From assembly GCA_041399085.1 (NCBI GenBank), contig JAWKTM010000114.1:1-11744 (forward strand): DNA of 11,744 bases. The letters run 5' to 3'. Shown here one piece after another: positions 7,497 to 11,744 of this stretch (position 1 is the first letter of the stretch; every line of letters begins with the position of its first letter). The position numbers were made by a program, and so were the translations under genes. Under the pieces are notes generated by a model that had not been told where the DNA came from, made no database searches, and was given only the letters and a program-made list of their open reading frames with translations. This stretch comes from JAWKTM01 sp041399085 (GTDB lineage: Bacteria > Planctomycetota > Planctomycetia > Pirellulales > Pirellulaceae).

Positions 7497-8364
7497 GAAC
7501 GCCGATCCCGAGCGACTCGGATTGTGCAGTGTGGTCAACGACCTCGGATACGAACGCCGAACAACTGCTGGCCGATATGAGCGAACTGGCCCGATTCGCC
7601 AACACGGCGAACTTGAGCGAACAGGATGGCGGGCTCGACGCGGCCACGATCGACTTGCTGATCGCGGAGCTCGGTCATTCCCAATATCGACGACGGCAGT
7701 TGGCTTCGACGAAGCTCACGATGCTTGGTCCGTCCGCACTGGCCGCCGTCGAGCGGGCGTCGACTTCGCGGGACGCCGAAATACGACTGCGAGCGACGTC
7801 GATTCGCGACCGGATCCAATGGATGTTGTCCGAGCAGCGCGTCGATTTTGTGACGGGAGAACTGCTAACGCGGGCACGGCCTCAGTTCGTTTACTTGCCA
7901 AATCAGGAGAGTCGGCGAGGACACGCGATCGACGTGGTGCGGATTCAAATCGAAGGCGAACGAAGCGGTTTTGCGTCCGGGTTGCGGCATCTGTTAGGCC
8001 CGAACTGGAACGAGGTGCGACTGGCCACGGTCGAGAAATCGCATTGCATATTGCTCGGCTCGGATACCGAGCTGTTCGAGAGAGCGATTGAAGATGTGAC
8101 TAATAGCCGCCCTCGGCTTGGCCGAGTACAGGCGGCCGCCTCTCGTCTGTCGTTGGACATTCCCTCCACGGCGGAGTTTCACGGTTCGGCTGAACGTCTG
8201 CAAGCGTGGTTGGTCGGGCGGGAAGCCGGTGGTCCGAACGTCGCCGCGGTAACGTCGGTGCGACTTCAGGTGGCTCCGCAACGGGTTCACTTTGCGGATG
8301 TTCGCGCCCTTACGCCGATGTGCGAACGGTGGTCCAGATGTTCGAGGCGGAGCGCCGCCGCTGA
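7493..8364 (+). CDS. secreted protein of unknown function, C-terminal part with HEAT-like segment
   Basis: Continuation of the preceding gene in a third frame from about 7540 (DTNAEQLLADMSELARFA) to about 8295. Near 7654-7815 lies a segment (LIAELGHSQYRRRQLAST, then LGPSALAAVERA, then RDAEIRLRATSIRDRI) of the HEAT-like kind that planctomycetes often place in secreted proteins, usually for protein contacts. From about 8297 the best reading moves frame again to RPYADVRTVVQMFEAERRR and a stop at 8362-8364. As read, the frame instead runs on to 8683 and across the next gene, which I take as false. The end at 8364 rests on protein-like sequence, not on a matched homologue. No enzymatic motif is seen. 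Confidence 0.6.
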
Positions 8365-8561
8365 AACGAGTCATCGCGTGGCGCGAGATCGCTTCGGAGC
8401 GCCGATCGCATCCATTGTGACGATCATGCCGCGGCGCGCGGAAACTCCGTCTGCTGGCCAACAAGGTGAAAATGCCATACACTGTCGGCTTCGCAAAAAG
8501 TTCCTCCTCGGGACATTTCTTCTCCGAATGGCTTTTCGCAGATTGGGGAAAGTGACATCTT

Positions 8562-8870
8562 ATGGCGCGCAAGGTTGTAAATCGCAAGGCTTTACGAGAA
8601 CAGGCCGAAGCCGCGGAAGCGGCCGAAAAGGCAGCCGGCGGCGACGCTGCAACGGCTCCGAAGAAAAAGGCCACCCGCCGTAAGAAGAAGGAAGCCGCCG
8701 AAGTTCGGATGAAGCTGTACTGGGGGGTCTATAACCAGTCGATGAAACGAGTCGCTCTGTTCGACTTCAACCAAAAGAAGCAAGCGGAAAAGAAGGCCGA
8801 GGCGTTAAGTGCTTCGGGGAAATCGCCGCACTTCATTCAGAAGGTGAAAGAACCGGTCGTCGAGGAATAG
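8562..8870 (+). CDS. small Lys/Ala-rich conserved planctomycete-type protein
   Basis: A 102-residue protein in two parts. Residues 1-48 are rich in Ala, Glu and Lys with basic blocks (KKKATRRKKK near 34-43), likely a disordered or helical tail able to touch nucleic acid. Residues 50-98 form a compact-looking domain (MKLYWGVYNQSMKRVALFDF, then an AEKKAEALSASGK helix and FIQKVKEPV). I recall similar small hypothetical proteins in planctomycetes but no function for them. A histone H1-like or ribosome-associated role is possible from the basic tail alone, which is weak evidence. GGGGAAAG at 8545-8552 is a plausible ribosome binding site nine bases before the ATG. The frame is clean and the gene ends 41 bases before the lipoprotein start. 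Confidence 0.8.
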   Translation: MARKVVNRKALREQAEAAEAAEKAAGGDAATAPKKKATRRKKKEAAEVRMKLYWGVYNQSMKRVALFDFNQKKQAEKKAEALSASGKSPHFIQKVKEPVVEE

Positions 8871-8901
8871 CGGTTCGGCTCGCTCCCGCCCCGAAAATTT
8901 C

Positions 8902-8905
8902 GGAG
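8902..8905 (+). promoter_or_regulatory. ribosome binding site deciding the lipoprotein start
   Basis: GGAG ends one base before-adjacent to ATG 8906, too close to serve it, but lies six bases before ATG 8912. This favours the second ATG as the start. Confidence 0.6.
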
Positions 8906-8911
8906 ATGCAA

Positions 8912-9655
8912 ATGTCCGTGCGATTCGCCGGTTTGGCGCTGCTGACGCTGGGAAGTTTGCTGACGATCGTGGTTGCGGGGTGTGGATCTCCGGGTGGTGG
9001 TGGTGACTCGCAGCCAGCCGCAGGCACTCCGGCCGCAAGTTCGCCCGGCGATCCCAAACGCGTTGACGTCGGCACATTGCCGCCGGTTGACGAGTATTTG
9101 GGCGTGGCGCTGGACGGAGGTCGATTGGAAATCGCGCCCCCCAGCGGCTGGGAACGCGGAACTCGCTCGCAGAAGTACTTGGCCGCCTTCTTCCGAGCCA
9201 AGGCAACGCAAGTTCCTCGCATCGTAATCACGGCCGACGAATCTCCTTATCCCGTGGCCACCGTGACGGAAGCGAATGTGGCGGAGTTTGCTCGGGAGGT
9301 TCAGAAGCATTTGGAGCAGACCGTACCAGGGAAGATCATCGAACCCCCATTGCCGATGATGATTGGGCCCAATCCGTTCGCACGATACGTGTTGTTGAGC
9401 GGCCAGTACAATAATGTGCCCATCGAACGGCAGATGTTGGTGACGGTTTTTGACGGCCGCCTGTACGAACTCGATTTGACTGTCTTCGAAAATCGGATCA
9501 AAGAGAGCCGTGATTTCTCGTACGCCGTGGCGGCGGCTTTCAAATTTCACACGCCTGACTCAACCGATTTGGGCGGATTGCCGGCTACACAACCGTCGGC
9601 CGAAGCCAGCGACGCAGGGGCGACGGACGCCGCCGCCGTTCCCATGCCCGAATGA
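8912..9655 (+). CDS. predicted lipoprotein of unknown function
   Basis: A 247-residue protein with a type II signal peptide: MSVR, a hydrophobic stretch at 5-22 and a lipobox VAGC with Cys24 as the lipidation site. A Gly/Ser/Ala/Pro linker (25-50) tethers a folded domain of about 160 residues containing GRLEIAPPSGWERG near 71-84, VPRIVITADE and a strand-rich second half ending in FSYAVAAAFKFH. The PPSGWE pattern resembles beta-rich, PsbP-like or DUF1795-like lipoprotein domains, but I cannot assign the family. The last 30 residues are Ala/Asp/Pro-rich and probably disordered. It likely sits in the cell envelope. The small basic protein gene upstream is close enough for co-transcription. Confidence 0.8.
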   Translation: MSVRFAGLALLTLGSLLTIVVAGCGSPGGGGDSQPAAGTPAASSPGDPKRVDVGTLPPVDEYLGVALDGGRLEIAPPSGWERGTRSQKYLAAFFRAKATQVPRIVITADESPYPVATVTEANVAEFAREVQKHLEQTVPGKIIEPPLPMMIGPNPFARYVLLSGQYNNVPIERQMLVTVFDGRLYELDLTVFENRIKESRDFSYAVAAAFKFHTPDSTDLGGLPATQPSAEASDAGATDAAAVPMPE

Positions 9656-9806
9656 GATACGGCGGCTTCATTCGCCCGGACGCGGGTGAGCACGAACAGG
9701 CCTCATAATCGGGTTGATCGGTCAATTCCGCAAACCCGTTCTCTTGGCGAAACGTCTTGGCCGCGAAAGGCGATACAAAGGCAGGTCCGCTAACTACCAT
9801 GGATAG

Positions 9807-9818
9807 CGAAACGTTTCG
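9807..9818. promoter_or_regulatory. 12-base palindrome, possible operator upstream of the acyltransferase gene
   Basis: CGAAACGTTTCG is a perfect 12-base palindrome lying 27 bases before ATG 9845. Its left half with the preceding G, GCGAAACGT, occurs once more at 9747-9755, 59 bases upstream. This arrangement fits a dimeric regulator with two sites, but no promoter boxes around them are clear and the assignment is only structural. Confidence 0.35.
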
Positions 9819-9844
9819 ACCGCCTTTAGTTCCGTCGTATTGCC

Positions 9845-11245
9845 ATGTTGTCACCTCTGCCGTTTACGCCTTTTGAAGAGCTGATGCTGTATCAAGACAG
9901 CCGGGCGTATCCCTGCAATTGCTTCATACGTTTGAAGCTGCGTGGACGGCCACAAAAAGAGGCTTTGGAAGAGGCTTTCCAGACGGCTCTGCAACGACAT
10001 CCGCTGCTAACGGCTCGGGTCGAGTTTCGACGCCGCAGCCCGTGGTGGATCTGGGACGAGTGTCCATCGCCAACGATCGAGTGGCATGAATGTGAGCATG
10101 ACGCGGAGTTGGATTCGGCCACAACCCATCGGCGTCTCGACCTGGAAACGGGCCCGGGCATACGGCTCGTGGTTGTCTCGGGACGCTCGGCTTCTCACCT
10201 GGACATCCACTTTCACCATGCCTGTTGCGACGGGCTGGGAATTTTCCAGTTCATCCACGATCTGCTGGTGCTTTACGACCGGCAATGCAATCCGGCGGCC
10301 GGTGGGACTCGCTTGCCCGTGGTTGATCCGGATCTGTTGCGGAACCGCGGTAAGTTCGGTCTCACAAAGGGAAAGCTGCTGCGGATGCTTCCAAAGCAAG
10401 CCGTCGGGTTATTGGGAGTGAGACAGTTTCTAATGCGTGAACCCGTGGCGATCATTCCCCACGAGCGATTTCCGGCCACGGCGCCCGAACCGACTCCGTA
10501 TCCGGCGGTTGTGTCGTGGCAAAGCTGCCCGAAAACGGCGAAATGCATTCGCCAAGCCGCGACGAATTCGGGCACCACGACCAACGACTTGCTGGCTCGC
10601 GACCTGTTCTTGGCTCTCAGCGACTTCCGAGGCGAACGCGATGTGGAAGCCGAACAGCATTGGCTGCGCATGATGGTGCCCGTCAACTTGCGAACCGCCA
10701 CGGATCGCGCCATGCCCGCCGCGAACGTCGTCAGCTCCGTGTTTCTCGATCGTCGCCTCGCGGATTTTCGCGATGCGAATCAACTCCTGAATGGCATTCA
10801 CGAGGAAATGGAGCTGATAAAGCGTAACCAACTCGGATTCACGTTCGTGTTTTCCCTGAGCGCTTTTCGACGCTTTCCCGGCGGACTACGGCGCAGTGCC
10901 CGAGGCCAACGCTGCGAATCCTCGGTTGTGTTTACCAACTTGGGCAAGCTTCTCGGGCGCGCGCCATTGGCGCGGGACGACGGACGATTGATCTGCGGGG
11001 ATATCGTATTGGACCATATCGAGATCCTCGCTCCACTCGCTCCCTACACCTGCGTGGCGTTTGCCGCCGGATGGTACGCCGACCGACTCACCATCACACT
11101 TCACTACGATCCCCGGATTCTAACCACCGCGGACTCTCAACAATTGTTATCCGCCTATGTCGCCCGCATCCAGCAGACGGCCGATCGTGATGTGGCGACG
11201 AACGATAGCTCCTCACATGTTGTGAACTCACTTTCCGCCTCGTAA
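9845..11245 (+). CDS. condensation-domain / alcohol-acyltransferase-like enzyme
   Basis: A 466-residue single-domain protein of the CoA-dependent acyltransferase superfamily, which includes NRPS condensation domains, PapA-type and wax-ester acyltransferases. The HHxxxDG active-site motif is at 124-130 (FHHACCDGLGI), with His125 as the general base and Asp129 structural. The N-terminal part (TPFEELMLYQDS, then ALQRHPLLTARVEF at 48-61) is typical, and MVPVNLRT near 278-285 matches the second conserved region. About 450 residues is normal for a stand-alone member, and no carrier or adenylation domain is attached. It should move an acyl group from CoA or a carrier protein to a hydroxyl or amine. 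There is no signal peptide, so it is cytoplasmic. The glycosyltransferase follows after 43 bases in the same direction, suggesting acylation of a glycan or glycolipid. No good ribosome binding site precedes ATG 9845. Confidence 0.85.
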   Translation: MLSPLPFTPFEELMLYQDSRAYPCNCFIRLKLRGRPQKEALEEAFQTALQRHPLLTARVEFRRRSPWWIWDECPSPTIEWHECEHDAELDSATTHRRLDLETGPGIRLVVVSGRSASHLDIHFHHACCDGLGIFQFIHDLLVLYDRQCNPAAGGTRLPVVDPDLLRNRGKFGLTKGKLLRMLPKQAVGLLGVRQFLMREPVAIIPHERFPATAPEPTPYPAVVSWQSCPKTAKCIRQAATNSGTTTNDLLARDLFLALSDFRGERDVEAEQHWLRMMVPVNLRTATDRAMPAANVVSSVFLDRRLADFRDANQLLNGIHEEMELIKRNQLGFTFVFSLSAFRRFPGGLRRSARGQRCESSVVFTNLGKLLGRAPLARDDGRLICGDIVLDHIEILAPLAPYTCVAFAAGWYADRLTITLHYDPRILTTADSQQLLSAYVARIQQTADRDVATNDSSSHVVNSLSAS

Positions 11246-11287
11246 GACTTATCGCAACCCGTTCCCGTAACCTCGCCCGAGACCGTT

Positions 11288-11744
11288 GTGTCCCAACTCG
11301 CCATCTATAACTTTGGGTTTTTGGTCGGCCTTGTCCTTGTGCAAGCCTTCCTAGTCGTTGGCTTCGTACGCTGTCTGCTTCGCTTCCGCCGCCCGTTGAT
11401 TGCCGACGCCGAAGCGCCCAAGGCCGCTGTGGTTCTGGCTCTGCGAGGCGGCGACCCGTTTCTCGTGGATTGTCTCCGTGGTTTATTAACACAAGACTAT
11501 CCACGCTATGACATCCACGTCGTCGTGGACCATGTCGACGATCCCGCGCACCGGATCGTGCAAGACGTTTTGAATTCCGAGCAGCCCGACAATCTCCATC
11601 TTCAGTTCCTGACGGCGCCGTTAGAGACGTGCAGTCTTAAGTGCAGTAGTGTCGTTCAAGCGATTCGCTCCCTAGACGCCTCCTACGAATTCGTCGCTCA
11701 GATTGACGCCGACACGATCGCCCATCCCACATGGTTGCGCGAAC
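11288..11744 (+). CDS. family 2 glycosyltransferase, N-terminal part (cut by window end)
   Basis: An open frame of 152 codons without a stop that runs off the window. It starts at GTG 11288, the only sensible start after the in-frame stop of the upstream gene at 11243-11245. Residues 7-28 (NFGFLVGLVLVQAFLVVGFV) form a membrane helix, followed by a basic patch (RCLLRFRRP). The catalytic domain begins near residue 41 with KAAVVLALRGGDPFLVDCLR and LLTQDYPRYDIHVVVD, the classic family 2 opening, and shows the metal and sugar-nucleotide-binding DADT motif near 143-146. Membrane-anchored enzymes of this layout usually build polysaccharide or transfer sugars to lipids. Sugar donor and acceptor are unknown. 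It probably forms an operon with the acyltransferase. Confidence 0.83.
   Translation, partial: MSQLAIYNFGFLVGLVLVQAFLVVGFVRCLLRFRRPLIADAEAPKAAVVLALRGGDPFLVDCLRGLLTQDYPRYDIHVVVDHVDDPAHRIVQDVLNSEQPDNLHLQFLTAPLETCSLKCSSVVQAIRSLDASYEFVAQIDADTIAHPTWLRE

Noticed and set aside
7493..8683. A single 396-codon gene ending at 8683
   Set aside because: Its last third overlaps the well-formed small gene at 8562 and turns into low-quality Arg/Gly/Ser-rich sequence, whereas a frame change near 8295 gives a sensible ending at 8364.
9710..9738. Stem CGGGTT/AACCCG after the lipoprotein gene as a terminator
   Set aside because: Six pairs with a long loop and no T-run; too weak to call.

Overview
The window looks like chromosomal DNA of a planctomycete, probably of the Pirellula/Gemmata kind. 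The basis is a GC-rich composition, Uma2-family proteins with the N-terminal extension common in that phylum, a secreted protein with a planctomycete-style HEAT-like segment, lipoproteins with Ala/Pro-rich tails, and generally weak Shine-Dalgarno signals. This is recognition from memory, not a search. There are no RNA genes, insertion sequences or CRISPR arrays that I can see.

Layout. 102-3455 (minus) is one very large gene that joins, in order, 2-oxoacid dehydrogenase E1-alpha, E1-beta, a lipoyl-type carrier domain and a ketoacyl-ACP synthase III (FabH type) with an intact Cys-His-Asn triad. This is the most interesting object in the window. A 445-base region separates it from the divergent plus-strand genes: a secreted phosphodiesterase/alkaline-phosphatase-superfamily protein (3901-4827), a tandem pair of Uma2-family nuclease-like genes (4923-5615, and a badly broken copy at 5658-6321), a secreted protein of unknown function spread over several frames (about 6364-8364), a small Lys/Ala-rich protein (8562-8870), a lipoprotein (8912-9655), an HHxxxDG condensation/acyltransferase-type enzyme (9845-11245), and the start of a family 2 glycosyltransferase (11288 to the window end).

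Sequence quality matters here. Conserved protein segments jump between frames at 1618-1792, 2618-2708, 5515-5560, throughout 5700-6280, and near 6438, 7360, 7540 and 8295. Where the intended reading can be reconstructed, most jumps are one base too few or too many in a run of identical bases, and both clusters in the E1 gene sum to a multiple of three. I therefore read most of them as local consensus errors rather than gene decay, although the second Uma2 copy may be a true pseudogene. The stretch 3900-5500 and everything after 8560 reads cleanly.

How the genes may work together. The fused enzyme could decarboxylate a 2-oxoacid, load the acyl group onto its own lipoyl arm and pass it, directly or through CoA, to its own KAS III domain to prime a fatty-acid or polyketide-like chain. 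The acyltransferase and glycosyltransferase lie 43 bases apart on one strand and may act together on an acylated glycan or glycolipid. I see nothing that ties these two units into one pathway.
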